NCBI GenBank assembly: GCA_902765215.1 | Contig: CACWZA010000015.1 | Span: 1 to 40,565, forward strand | From: an uncultured bacterium | GTDB lineage: Bacteria > Cyanobacteriota > Vampirovibrionia > Gastranaerophilales > Gastranaerophilaceae | Direction: 5' to 3' | Length of the DNA stretch: 40,565 bases | Part shown: positions 23,705 to 32,197 of the stretch, piece after piece | How positions within the stretch are numbered: position 1 is the first letter of the stretch | Layout of the letters: each line of letters opens with the position of its first letter | Translations under genes and position numbers: made by a program | Notes under the pieces: model-generated | What the model was told of the DNA's origin: nothing | The model's input: only the letters and a program-made list of their open reading frames with translations | The model's database searches: none

Positions 23705-24675
23705 TGGGAATAGAAAAAAAAGACAATATTATCAAAAATATTTTAAAAAAGTTGTTGAAGGTATTTTATTCCAAATCTTATAACTACTTATCAAGACACT
23801 TTGAGTATAGAATTTTATTCCTAAAATTTTCTAAAAAAGATAAAATCGGTATCCTTCAGGAAGAGGCTGACTATTTAAGAGGGGTTATAAATTCTGTATT
23901 TGATACCTCAAAATTACCAAAAGCAGAAGGTGCTTTGAGAGAATGGCAGTTAGAGTGTCTGAAGCTCTTGGAAATGGTTGATTCTGTGTTCAAATCCGCA
24001 GGTGTTGAATATTGGATAGATTACGGCACACTTCTCGGTGCGTACAGACACGGCGGATTTATTCCGTGGGATGATGATATCGATATCTGTATGATGAGAA
24101 AAGATTACGACAAGATTATCCCTGAATTGAAGAAATATTTTGAAAATACAGATTTTGAATTGCTTGAGCGTTCCCAAAAATGGAATAATTTCCAGTTGAG
24201 AATAGCGCACAAATCAAGCCATATCGGGTTGGATATTTTCCCTGTTTATGAATATCCGCAGGAAGAACTGACACCTGAATTAAACAGGGAAATTTTTGAA
24301 AAACGCAAAGCTGCAAGAGCATATTTTGACAAGAAATATAAAAAGAAAAAGACAATGACTGAAAAAGAGGTTAAACTCGCACACGAAGATATCCTCAAAA
24401 TTCACGAAGATATGATATTGCCAAAAGGCAGAGAAATGGGCGAAAAACCTATCCTTTTCCATGGGGTTGAATTTCCGTTTACGGAAGGATATTTGGTTAT
24501 ACCTTATGATGATATCTTCCCGTTGAGTGAAACTCAGTTTGAGGGCAGAGTTTTTCCTTGTCCGAACAGATCAGAAAAATATCTTACTGATTTATACGGG
24601 AATTGGAAAAATCTTCCAAAAGGTGCGGGTGTAAGCCTGAATGTTGATATATCTTTAAAATCGGAGGTTAAATAA
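23704..24675 (+). CDS. LicD-family phosphotransferase (2)
   Basis: A 323-residue LicD paralogue with core GTLLGAYRHGGFIPWDDDID (108-127). The N-terminal region (about 32-51) reads HFEYRILFLKFSKKDKIGIL, nearly the same as in the LicD protein at 29195, and both share the pattern PKA-G-REWQLE before the core. The two are the closest pair among the four and probably arose by duplication. It is translationally coupled to the genes on both sides (1-nt TAATG overlaps at 23704 and 24675). No membrane helix is seen. Donor and acceptor are unknown. Confidence 0.9.
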   Translation: MGIEKKDNIIKNILKKLLKVFYSKSYNYLSRHFEYRILFLKFSKKDKIGILQEEADYLRGVINSVFDTSKLPKAEGALREWQLECLKLLEMVDSVFKSAGVEYWIDYGTLLGAYRHGGFIPWDDDIDICMMRKDYDKIIPELKKYFENTDFELLERSQKWNNFQLRIAHKSSHIGLDIFPVYEYPQEELTPELNREIFEKRKAARAYFDKKYKKKKTMTEKEVKLAHEDILKIHEDMILPKGREMGEKPILFHGVEFPFTEGYLVIPYDDIFPLSETQFEGRVFPCPNRSEKYLTDLYGNWKNLPKGAGVSLNVDISLKSEVK

Positions 24676-25769
24676 TGAAACAATTTATAGTCGGACCTGT
24701 TGAGATGTATCCGAGTACAAAAAGAATTTTAGAAAAAGGTTATACATATTTCAGAACGCAGGAATACGGTGATATGGCAAAAGAATGCCTGAAAAAAGTT
24801 GCTGAAATGATGGGCGCAGCAAATTCAACGACCATTTATCTTGCAGCGTCAGGTACGGGTGCTATGGACGCCGTTGTTGATAACTGTATGACGGGAAATG
24901 ATAAAGCGTTAGTTATAAACGGCGGAAGTTTCGGGCACAGATTTTGTGAACTTCTTGAATGGTACAAAATACCTTATGATTCAATAGATTTGGCTTGGAA
25001 TGAAGTTGTTTCTGCAAAAGATTTTGAGCCTTATGAAAACAAAGGTTATACTGCGTTATTTGTTAATCTCGATGAAACTTCATCAGGCAAACTCTATGAC
25101 ATTGAGTTGATAAGTGATTTTTGTAAAAGAAATAATCTGTATTTAATAGTTGATGCTATTTCAACATTTCTTGCAGATGATTATGACATGGAGAAGTATG
25201 GTATTGATGTTACGATAATAAGTTCTCAAAAAGGTTTGTGCTTATCTCCGGGGATGTCAATAGTTTCTTTTAGTCAAAGAATGGTTGATAAAATTAACAA
25301 AGAAGGCAAACCAAATTCTTATTATTTCGATTTTAAACCGTATTTTAAGAATATAGAACGAGGTCAAACCCCGTTTACTACAACAGTTTCTATAATGTAT
25401 GAATTAAAAGATATGCTTGAACTGATTGAAAAAGCAGGCGGTAGCGATAAATGGATAAATGTGGTAAAAGAAAAAGCCGAATACTTCAGAGCAAAAGCTA
25501 AAGGTATGGGTTTGAATATTCCCGATTATCCAAAATCATACACACTGACTCCTGTATATTTTGAAGATATCAGCGCAAGTGATGTTGTAAAAGGGTTGAG
25601 AGAAAGATATGAGTTATTTGTTAATCCGTGCGGAGGTCAAATGGCTGACAGGTTGCTCAGAGTTGCTCATATCGGGAACACAACAAAAGAAGACATAGAT
25701 TTATTATTAGAAAAAATGTCAGTAATAATTGACGAACTTAAAAATAAACAGTTACAAGGAGTGTTTTAA
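24675..25769 (+). CDS. Class V PLP-dependent aminotransferase (AEP/serine-glyoxylate aminotransferase-like)
   Basis: A cytoplasmic fold-type I aminotransferase of 364 residues. The PLP Lys is Lys186 in SSQKGLCLSPG (183-193), with Asp160 in LIVDAIS binding the pyridine nitrogen and ETSSGKLYDI (134-143) typical of the family. Relatives include 2-aminoethylphosphonate-pyruvate, alanine-glyoxylate and serine-pyruvate aminotransferases. Its place between LicD and cytidylyltransferase genes suggests it makes the amine of the group that is then activated and transferred. No phosphoenolpyruvate mutase is present in the window, so a phosphonate route is not shown. It shares one base with the preceding stop. 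Confidence 0.88.
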   Translation: MKQFIVGPVEMYPSTKRILEKGYTYFRTQEYGDMAKECLKKVAEMMGAANSTTIYLAASGTGAMDAVVDNCMTGNDKALVINGGSFGHRFCELLEWYKIPYDSIDLAWNEVVSAKDFEPYENKGYTALFVNLDETSSGKLYDIELISDFCKRNNLYLIVDAISTFLADDYDMEKYGIDVTIISSQKGLCLSPGMSIVSFSQRMVDKINKEGKPNSYYFDFKPYFKNIERGQTPFTTTVSIMYELKDMLELIEKAGGSDKWINVVKEKAEYFRAKAKGMGLNIPDYPKSYTLTPVYFEDISASDVVKGLRERYELFVNPCGGQMADRLLRVAHIGNTTKEDIDLLLEKMSVIIDELKNKQLQGVF

Positions 25770-25771
25770 TA

Positions 25772-26515
25772 ATGGAAACCAAAGACAAGTCCCGTTGTTA
25801 TGGGGAAAAAATTGATATAGATTCAAAAGATATAAAAGGGTTTTGGCAGAAGCGCGCCGAAAACAGTAAAGAGTTGAATGCTGTTCTTTTGGGTAACCAA
25901 AAAGACGCTCATCATGGTGAGATGAGAAACAATCGTGAACAGGAGTTGTTGTTCAATTTGTTGGGCGATTTTAAAAATTTATCAATTCTTGATATCGGAT
26001 GCGGTATGGGCAGATGGGCCGAGAATTTTTTGGATTACGGTGAATTTAGATATACAGGGATAGATATGTGTGAGAACTTTACCATCAATAACAGAGAAAG
26101 GTTCTCTAACTATCCGAATATTAAATTTTATACTATGCCCGCTGATATTATGAATTTTGAATTGCTTGATAAGACTTATGATTTGATTATTGTTAACGGG
26201 GTTATGATGTACATAAATGATGAAAATCTGAAAAAAGTTTTCCAAAATATTTCAGGTTTTAACCCTAAAAACATCTATTTACAAGAGTCTGTGACAACTA
26301 TAAACGAAAGATTAACGCTTGATAAATTCTATTCGGAAGAATTGGATACAAATTATAGTGCGATTTACAGAACACCGCAGGAATATGAAGGTTTTATGTC
26401 TGAGTTTTTATCCGAATATGAAATCGTTAAATCAGAACTTATGCTGGATAAAGAAACAGGTGCAAGAAAAGAAACGAATGCACAATATTGGTTTTTGAAA
26501 AGGAGTAATTTATGA
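25772..26515 (+). CDS. Class I SAM-dependent methyltransferase
   Basis: A 247-residue methyltransferase. Motif I is ILDIGCGMGRWAENF (about 72-86), the acidic loop after strand 2 is GIDMCE, and motif IV is YDLIIVNGVMMYI. Such enzymes methylate small molecules or sugars. In this setting N-methylation of the amino-alcohol (as in phosphocholine formation) or O-methylation of a glycan are both possible. AGGAG lies about 10 nt upstream. It overlaps the cytidylyltransferase by 4 nt (ATGA at 26512), implying coupled expression. Confidence 0.88.
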   Translation: METKDKSRCYGEKIDIDSKDIKGFWQKRAENSKELNAVLLGNQKDAHHGEMRNNREQELLFNLLGDFKNLSILDIGCGMGRWAENFLDYGEFRYTGIDMCENFTINNRERFSNYPNIKFYTMPADIMNFELLDKTYDLIIVNGVMMYINDENLKKVFQNISGFNPKNIYLQESVTTINERLTLDKFYSEELDTNYSAIYRTPQEYEGFMSEFLSEYEIVKSELMLDKETGARKETNAQYWFLKRSNL

Positions 26516-26973
26516 TAGGAAATAAAACAGTTGTATACACATCAGGAACTTTTGATATGCTTCACATCAATCATTTAAAAATGATTGAATATGCAAGAGC
26601 ATTGGGAGATATTTTGATTGTCGGGGTTAATACGGATGAACTTGTTGCAACATACAAATCTCAGCCGATTATTCCTTTTGAACAAAGAATTGCGCTGATG
26701 AAGGCAATAAAAGGGCCTGATATCGTTATTCCGCAACGATCTTTGGACCATAAAGACAAAGTCGCGAAACTTAATTTTGATATCTTTGTTGTCGGTGATG
26801 ACTGGGCAGGTAAATACGATTACCTTAAAGAACAGGGTGTTGATGTTGTTTACTTCCCTTACGGCGAAGGTATCAGCTCTTCAAGTTTGAAGAAGAAAAT
26901 CTATAACAATTACGAAAAACTGCAGAAGAAAGCAGACAGCCACATGCCGCTTGATGCAGATGTCAGAGCATAA
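26512..26973 (+). CDS. Cytidylyltransferase, glycerol-3-phosphate (TagD)-like (1)
   Basis: A 153-residue nucleotidyltransferase that activates a small phosphate ester with CTP. GTFDMLHINH (12-21) is the HxGH-type signature, here HxNH, with Asn in place of Gly. VVGDDWAGKYDYL (about 93-105) matches the GDDW element of glycerol-3-phosphate and ethanolamine-phosphate cytidylyltransferases. GEGISSSSLKK (118-128) replaces the usual R-T-x-G-I-S-T-T, and the Arg is lost. Substrate could be phosphorylated glycerol, ethanolamine or a related alcohol. Confidence 0.88.
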   Translation: MIGNKTVVYTSGTFDMLHINHLKMIEYARALGDILIVGVNTDELVATYKSQPIIPFEQRIALMKAIKGPDIVIPQRSLDHKDKVAKLNFDIFVVGDDWAGKYDYLKEQGVDVVYFPYGEGISSSSLKKKIYNNYEKLQKKADSHMPLDADVRA

Positions 26974-26993
26974 TTGTTTTAATGAGGTATATT

Positions 26994-28025
26994 ATGAAAT
27001 TGTGCATATTACAAAATTTAATTGATATTATCAGAAGAAAATACTATGATATAACTTATGAAAAAATGAGAAAAACATTAGAGTATTTATCTGATTATTA
27101 TGATATTGATGCAGGAATAATGCATAATATTTTTAAAAATCATTTATTTCCTCAGTTGACTTGTGGTTTTGATAAGAAAAATTTAAAAAAATATATTGCA
27201 ACTTTAGATCCTGCAAAGTTGCCTAAAGCAGAAGGTGAATTAAGAGATTATCAGATTAGAGTTTTAAACCTCGCGAAAGAACTCATACCGGTTATTGAAG
27301 GACAGGATATTCATCCTATTTTAGTCGGTGGAACATTGCTTGGTGCTGTTCGTCATAAAGGTTTTATTCCATGGGATGATGATGCTGATTTTGACCTTAT
27401 GCGCTCTGATTACGAAAAACTGTATGAATTTGCTAAAAATAATTATATTTTTCACGAAGAGTATAAATACGAAAATTATAAAGACTTTTTTGCTGATTTG
27501 AATAATTTGTTAAAAGAAAATCCAAATCAAATAATATTTACGATGAAGACATGCGGACTTTGTGCATACAAAGGCACTTCATTAAGAGATGTTGTAAGCG
27601 TGGATTTTTTCCCGCGAGATTACATAAATGATTCTCTATCTGAAGAAACATATATGAAATACATAAACAAAAGCCGGAAAAATAAACAATTTAAATATTG
27701 GTATGAGTATTTTGACTTTATTGAAAAAGAAATGAAAGATAATGTGATTTTCCCTAAATCAAGTTCAAAAACCGCAAAAGGTTGGGGCAGTTATGCGATA
27801 AATACTTTAAATCGTGGTGTTGTAATAAATGCTGAAAAAATGTTTCCGCTTAGAAGAATTGCATTTGAGGATACAGAGTTTTATACCGTTGCTGACCCTG
27901 ATAATTATTTGAAAGTTATGTATGGAAAAGATTATAATTCCTTTCCTGTTTGCATAGATTTTGCGAAAACGGCAATAATGTTATCTGAATATGCTGATAT
28001 GTGTGAAGAAACAAAAAATGAGTAA
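26994..28025 (+). CDS. LicD-family phosphotransferase (3), divergent
   Basis: A 343-residue LicD protein. ATG 26994 is chosen because GAGG lies 6 nt upstream; ATG 26982 is in frame but overlaps this site. The core is GGTLLGAVRHKGFIPWDDDADFD (112-134), with Ala replacing the usual hydrophobic residue between Asp clusters. It has a longer N-terminal helical region (1-70), and lacks the HFxY-KIGIL element of LicD 2 and 4 while sharing AKLPKAEGELRDYQ (74-87). DFFPRDY (near 203) matches the second motif. It probably has a different acceptor from the other copies. Confidence 0.88.
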   Translation: MKLCILQNLIDIIRRKYYDITYEKMRKTLEYLSDYYDIDAGIMHNIFKNHLFPQLTCGFDKKNLKKYIATLDPAKLPKAEGELRDYQIRVLNLAKELIPVIEGQDIHPILVGGTLLGAVRHKGFIPWDDDADFDLMRSDYEKLYEFAKNNYIFHEEYKYENYKDFFADLNNLLKENPNQIIFTMKTCGLCAYKGTSLRDVVSVDFFPRDYINDSLSEETYMKYINKSRKNKQFKYWYEYFDFIEKEMKDNVIFPKSSSKTAKGWGSYAINTLNRGVVINAEKMFPLRRIAFEDTEFYTVADPDNYLKVMYGKDYNSFPVCIDFAKTAIMLSEYADMCEETKNE

Positions 28026-28048
28026 TTTATTGGAGGAAATATACAAAA

Positions 28049-28468
28049 ATGTTGGTAGGGTATACGGCAGGTGCATTTGATTTATTTCATATAGGGCATT
28101 TAAACTTACTTAAAAGGTCAAAAGAAAGATGTGATCATCTTATTGTAGGTGTTACAACTGATGATTTAATTTTTCAAACAAAGCATAAAAGACCGGTTAT
28201 TCCTTATGAAGAACGCGTACAAATAATTAAAGAATTACGATGCGTTGATGAAGTCGTTGTGCAAGACGATTTGGATAAGGTAAAGGCATGGGCAAAATAT
28301 AAATATAATATTTTGTTTTCAGGTGATGATTGGAAAAGTTCGGAACGCTGGCAAGGTTATGTAAGAGAATTGGCGAAAGTAGATGTGAATGTTGAGTTTT
28401 TGCCTTATACAAAAACAACAAGTTCTACTTTATTAAAGAAAACACTGGAGATGTTAAATGGACGCTAA
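28049..28468 (+). CDS. Cytidylyltransferase, glycerol-3-phosphate (TagD)-like (2)
   Basis: A 139-residue nucleotidyltransferase paralogous to that at 26512 but clearly different in sequence. Signature GAFDLFHIGH (8-17) with a canonical HIGH, SGDDWKSSERW (91-101), and TKTTSSTLLKK (121-131) as the C-terminal loop. Length fits single-domain glycerol-3-phosphate cytidylyltransferases. Having two activating enzymes in one cluster suggests two different CDP-linked groups. GGAGG lies 12 nt before the ATG, a loose spacing. The next gene starts 11 nt before its end. Confidence 0.9.
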   Translation: MLVGYTAGAFDLFHIGHLNLLKRSKERCDHLIVGVTTDDLIFQTKHKRPVIPYEERVQIIKELRCVDEVVVQDDLDKVKAWAKYKYNILFSGDDWKSSERWQGYVRELAKVDVNVEFLPYTKTTSSTLLKKTLEMLNGR

Positions 28469-29153
28469 ATTTATTACAGAAACAAATACACACTATGTAT
28501 TTAAGTTTTTATTTTTCAAAATAAAAATTAGAAAAAAAATGAATAATAAAATCATACTTCTTTTAGAAAATGGGGAAGAAAAGGTTGTAAAGAAGGTAAA
28601 AGGAATTGATATAAAATTTAAAGGTGATAATTCTGTTGTAAAAATAGGGTGTCCTGTCGCAGATTTTAGGGATTGTACAATTTATGCAGGCAATAATTGT
28701 CAAATTTTTATAGACACTTCAGAATATTTTATAAGAAATACCATAATTAATGCGAGTGCAGATAATTCAACCGTAAAAATCGGTAAAGACTGTTATTCTT
28801 TTGATAATCTAGAGATATTGTTGCACAGAGAACCTAATTTATCAGTGACTATAGGGGATAGATGTATGTTCGGGACAAATGTTGTTATAAGGACATCTGA
28901 TGCACATACTATCACTGATTTAGAAGGGAATGTTATAAACTTTGGGAAAAATGTTGTATTAAAAGACCATGTATGGTGCGCTATGAATACAACGGTATTA
29001 AAAGGTGTTACTATTGCTGAAAATTCTTGTGTTGCAACAGGTGCAATTGTATCAAAAGATTTGCCGATACCAAATTCAATATATGGTGGTATCCCTGCAA
29101 AACAAGTAAAAACAGGAATTAATTGGGATAAAAAACGCCTGTTGAATATGTGA
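28458..29153 (+). CDS. Hexapeptide-repeat acyltransferase
   Basis: A 231-residue left-handed beta-helix acyltransferase of the LacA/WbbJ type, probably an O-acetyltransferase for a surface glycan. Isoleucine-patch repeats run from about 55 to 210. The catalytic His lies in IRTSDAHTI (about 147-155). VWCAMNTTVLKGVTIAENSCVATGAIV is the C-terminal coil region and PAKQVKTG the usual end. The N-terminus has HYVFKFLFFKIKIRKK (12-27), related to elements in neighbouring LicD proteins. GGAG is 8 nt before ATG 28458, which overlaps the previous gene by 11 nt. Confidence 0.88.
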   Translation: MDAKFITETNTHYVFKFLFFKIKIRKKMNNKIILLLENGEEKVVKKVKGIDIKFKGDNSVVKIGCPVADFRDCTIYAGNNCQIFIDTSEYFIRNTIINASADNSTVKIGKDCYSFDNLEILLHREPNLSVTIGDRCMFGTNVVIRTSDAHTITDLEGNVINFGKNVVLKDHVWCAMNTTVLKGVTIAENSCVATGAIVSKDLPIPNSIYGGIPAKQVKTGINWDKKRLLNM

Positions 29154-29194
29154 ATTGTATGACAAATCCTGATTAATTTGAAAGGGAGCAAATG

Positions 29195-30100
29195 ATGAAG
29201 CTTTTTGGAAAAGAATATGATATCGATACTAAACATTTTACATACTATTTTTTTGGATTAAAAATTTCAAAAAAGGATAAAATTGGGATATTAAAAGCCC
29301 AAAACGAATATTTGACAAATGTAATAAACACGGCACTCGGAGCAGAAAATATGCCAAAAGCAACGGGTGAAGTGAGAGAATGGCAGTTGGAACTGTTGGA
29401 ACTCTTAAAAGAGTTTGATAAGATATGCAGAGAAAATAATTTACAATATTGGCTTGATTTCGGTACTTTGCTAGGTGCAATAAGACATAAAGGTTTTATT
29501 CCGTGGGATGATGATTTGGATGTAAGTATGATGTCATCTGATGTAGATAAGGTAATACCTATATTAAAAGAAAAATTTAAAGATTCTAACTATATTGTTA
29601 GAGAACGTGCATTACATTGCAATAATTTTCAGCTTAGGATAAGGAATAAGCAATATAATTTGGGGATGGATGTATTCAGAATGTTTGATTATCCTGCGAA
29701 AAATTATTCTGATGAAATCCGTTCAACCGTAAACGAAGATATTTTACATAATAGAAAAATTTTTGAGAAAAAATTTAAATCCAACAAAAATTTTGGTGAG
29801 GCAAAAAGATATTTAAATGAATTTCATGATAAGTTTTTTGGCGATCAAACTGACCCTAAAAAGGTTCTTTTATCAAGAGGTATAGACTTTCCTTATGATG
29901 AAGATTATGTTACAACCCCATATGACGACATTTTCCCATTGAAGGAATTTGAGTTTGAGGGATGTATATTGCCTATTCCTAATAAACCTGAAGAATATAT
30001 GTCACATTTTTGGAAAAACTGGAAAGATATTCCAACAGGAATAGGTGGTATCTATGTGAATTATTTACATGATTATAAAAACAGTAAGAGTGATTATTAG
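29195..30100 (+). CDS. LicD-family phosphotransferase (4)
   Basis: A 301-residue LicD protein; ATG 29195 has GGGAG 6 nt upstream (ATG 29192 is an alternative). The core is GTLLGAIRHKGFIPWDDDLD (90-109), but the following usual D-Y reads D-V (Asp116-Val117). The N-terminus HFTYYFFGLKISKKDKIGIL (14-33) and ATGEVREWQLELL are near copies of those in LicD 2. DVFRMFDYP and YDDIFPL are the downstream motifs. It is separated from upstream genes by 41 nt and from the fusion gene by 160 nt of probably decayed sequence. Confidence 0.9.
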   Translation: MKLFGKEYDIDTKHFTYYFFGLKISKKDKIGILKAQNEYLTNVINTALGAENMPKATGEVREWQLELLELLKEFDKICRENNLQYWLDFGTLLGAIRHKGFIPWDDDLDVSMMSSDVDKVIPILKEKFKDSNYIVRERALHCNNFQLRIRNKQYNLGMDVFRMFDYPAKNYSDEIRSTVNEDILHNRKIFEKKFKSNKNFGEAKRYLNEFHDKFFGDQTDPKKVLLSRGIDFPYDEDYVTTPYDDIFPLKEFEFEGCILPIPNKPEEYMSHFWKNWKDIPTGIGGIYVNYLHDYKNSKSDY

Positions 30101-30260
30101 GAGCGTATGAGATGAAACTGTTAAGAAAAATATAAGGCTACTTACAGTTCTATTATTGAGAAAGATAACGAAGTTACATGATAATAAAAACTATAAAATA
30201 ATATCGATAACCACTTGCCTATAGGTACTGAAATGGAGAAAAATAAGGGGTATTTAATAA
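30101..30260 (+). other. Intergenic stretch with a possible gene-start remnant
   Basis: After the LicD 4 stop, GGAG and ATG at about 30112-30114 open the short frame MKLLRKI before a stop at once. Shifting one base continues as KYKATYSSIIEKDNEV before another stop. MKL-K starts resemble MKLFGKEYDI of LicD 4. This looks like the frameshifted 5' end of a deleted gene, but the segment is short. Confidence 0.3.
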
Positions 30261-32003
30261 ATGAAAGACAATGTAAAAATTTCAATTGTTGACGAAAAAG
30301 AAAAATATGAAAAGGTTAAATTAGTTAAGCCAAACATTATATACAACCGATTCGATATTAAATATAACGGTTCTTTTGATGTGTTGAAAATTGAATATAA
30401 TGGCGAGGTTCAATATGTATCATTTCATATTGATGAGAAGAAGTATTGTTTTATCGGGTTATATATGACCGATATAGAACAAGTTGTATTTAATAATATG
30501 CTGGATTTTTTAACAAGAAAATTTAAGAAAATAAGAAGATTTAAACTGTTGCAATGCCGTGCTAAACATCCAGAACTTGATGACAAAGTGTGTTGGATGC
30601 TTGATTTGCCAGACACAGTAGAAGAATATTGGGCTCAATTTTCTGCAAAGAGCAGATATAACAGAAAAAGAGAATTTAAAAAACTTTGTGAGTCTTTTAA
30701 TATATCTTTTGAATATTATAAAAAAGAAGATTTGACCGAGTCGATCATAAAGAGATTTTTTGATTTTAAACAAGAAACAAAAGATGATGTTTATTACGAT
30801 TTATCGGGAAAGGGGATTAATCTTTTTTTGTCAAATTTTTTCAATCTGACAGACACTTATGTTCTGAAAATAAATGGTAATATTGAAGCGATTATATTTT
30901 ATTCAATAACAGATTCTCAAGTTCTATATTGCGAGAATATGGCATATAATAAAGAGTTCGCATCTTATAATATAGGGCAAGTTCTATTTTACTACAGTGT
31001 AGAAAAGTTAATAGAAAGAAAATTCAAGTGTCTATATGTTGGGGGCGGTAATTATGAATATAAAAGAAATTGTCACGCAATAAAGTATGATACTGGAAAT
31101 GGAATTATTAAAGCACAAAGAATCCATAAAAAAATATTAAATTGGCTATTTGAATGTGTGAATAGTGGAGAGTATAAAATAATCACTTTATTTGGAATAA
31201 AGCTAAAATTTAGAAAAGGGAAAAGAAGAAAACTAAAAATCCCATTTATGAATAAGATATTAGTATATAATAATGTACTTGGTACAAAGAATAGGATAAA
31301 TGTTCTTTATAAAAATAAAAAACGCAGACTTATTTTTATGCATCCGGATTCAATCCTAAATATTGAAGGTAATAATAATACAGTTAATTTTCACTTTAAA
31401 ACAGGAATGTTTCCGAAAGGATTAAAACTTAAAATTGATGGTTCGAATAATAATATCGATATTTATAAATCTTCTTTTGAAGATGCAACAATCAAGATGT
31501 ATCGTGATGACAATACATTATTGATAAAGCAACAAAGTTTTCAACCGATAGCAAATGCGACAATATACGTAGGTTATGGTGGTTCGATATTCATCGGAGA
31601 AGATTGTGAGCTTGGTAACGGAGGTTTAGAACTTGCTGTTGCTGGTGATTATAAAGAAAAACATAAAATGGTTATTGGTGACCATACTCATATTGCAAGA
31701 GATGCTATAATACGAACTTCTGACGGTCAATCGTTGATTGATCCAAAAACAAATCTCCCGACAGATCCGCCTCAAGATGTAATTATAGGAAATCATGTAT
31801 GGATAATGTCGCGTTGTATTATTTTGAAAGGAAGTTATCTGGCTGATGGTTGTGCTGTTGCTGCCAATTCACTTGTGAACAAACAATTCGTCGAGCAAAA
31901 TGTTTTAATTGGCGGAACTCCTGCAAAAGTTATGAAAAAAAACATTCGTTGGGATAGCCCCTATGGGAAATACATGGAAAGACTTGAAAAAGAGGGAAAA
32001 TGA
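30261..32003 (+). CDS. FemAB/GNAT-like N-acyltransferase fused to hexapeptide O-acyltransferase
   Basis: A 580-residue two-enzyme fusion. Residues about 60-285 resemble the BioF2-like/FemAB-type GNAT domain (Acetyltransf_6): YWAQFSAKSRYNRKREFKKL (about 117-136), FFDFKQET, and YVGGGNYEYKRNCHAI (about 259-274). Residues about 300-325 contain the linker YKIITLFGIKLKFRK. Residues about 330-575 are a left-handed beta-helix with N-rich, Ile-patch repeats, a catalytic-type His in VIGDHTHIARDAIIRTSDG, HVWIMSRCIILKG, and the terminal GGTPAKVMKKN. It probably N-acylates an amino sugar or amino-alcohol and O-acetylates a glycan. No Shine-Dalgarno stronger than AAGGGG (about 30245-30250) is seen. Confidence 0.82.
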   Translation: MKDNVKISIVDEKEKYEKVKLVKPNIIYNRFDIKYNGSFDVLKIEYNGEVQYVSFHIDEKKYCFIGLYMTDIEQVVFNNMLDFLTRKFKKIRRFKLLQCRAKHPELDDKVCWMLDLPDTVEEYWAQFSAKSRYNRKREFKKLCESFNISFEYYKKEDLTESIIKRFFDFKQETKDDVYYDLSGKGINLFLSNFFNLTDTYVLKINGNIEAIIFYSITDSQVLYCENMAYNKEFASYNIGQVLFYYSVEKLIERKFKCLYVGGGNYEYKRNCHAIKYDTGNGIIKAQRIHKKILNWLFECVNSGEYKIITLFGIKLKFRKGKRRKLKIPFMNKILVYNNVLGTKNRINVLYKNKKRRLIFMHPDSILNIEGNNNTVNFHFKTGMFPKGLKLKIDGSNNNIDIYKSSFEDATIKMYRDDNTLLIKQQSFQPIANATIYVGYGGSIFIGEDCELGNGGLELAVAGDYKEKHKMVIGDHTHIARDAIIRTSDGQSLIDPKTNLPTDPPQDVIIGNHVWIMSRCIILKGSYLADGCAVAANSLVNKQFVEQNVLIGGTPAKVMKKNIRWDSPYGKYMERLEKEGK

Positions 32004-32097
32004 TAAAAACATAAGTGAGTGGTGTATATTTTTTTACACTAATTAAAATTGAAGTACCATTATACGAGGCAAAAAAATTTAAATTTATATAAGTACA

Positions 32098-32178
32098 ATG
32101 TTGCTGAGGTCGTTCGCGAGGGTAGGCATATTCAAAGGTATCAAATTATCTGATAATGACTATAAATTTATAGTGTAA
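32098..32178 (+). pseudogene. C-terminal gene remnant (about 26 codons)
   Basis: A short frame from ATG 32098 to TAA 32178 reads MLLRSFARVGIFKGIKLSDN and on to DYKFIV. The alternative frame YNVAEVVREGRHIQRYQII across the same bases is also protein-like. Both frames are broken, in a 194-bp gap, suggesting remains of a lost polysaccharide gene. Evidence is weak. Confidence 0.3.
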
Positions 32179-32197
32179 TTAAGCCGTTATTGACAGT

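Noticed and set aside
24675-25769. Confident call as 2-aminoethylphosphonate transaminase (phnW)
   Set aside because: The family contains several substrates and no phosphonate-forming gene is in the window, so only the class is supported.
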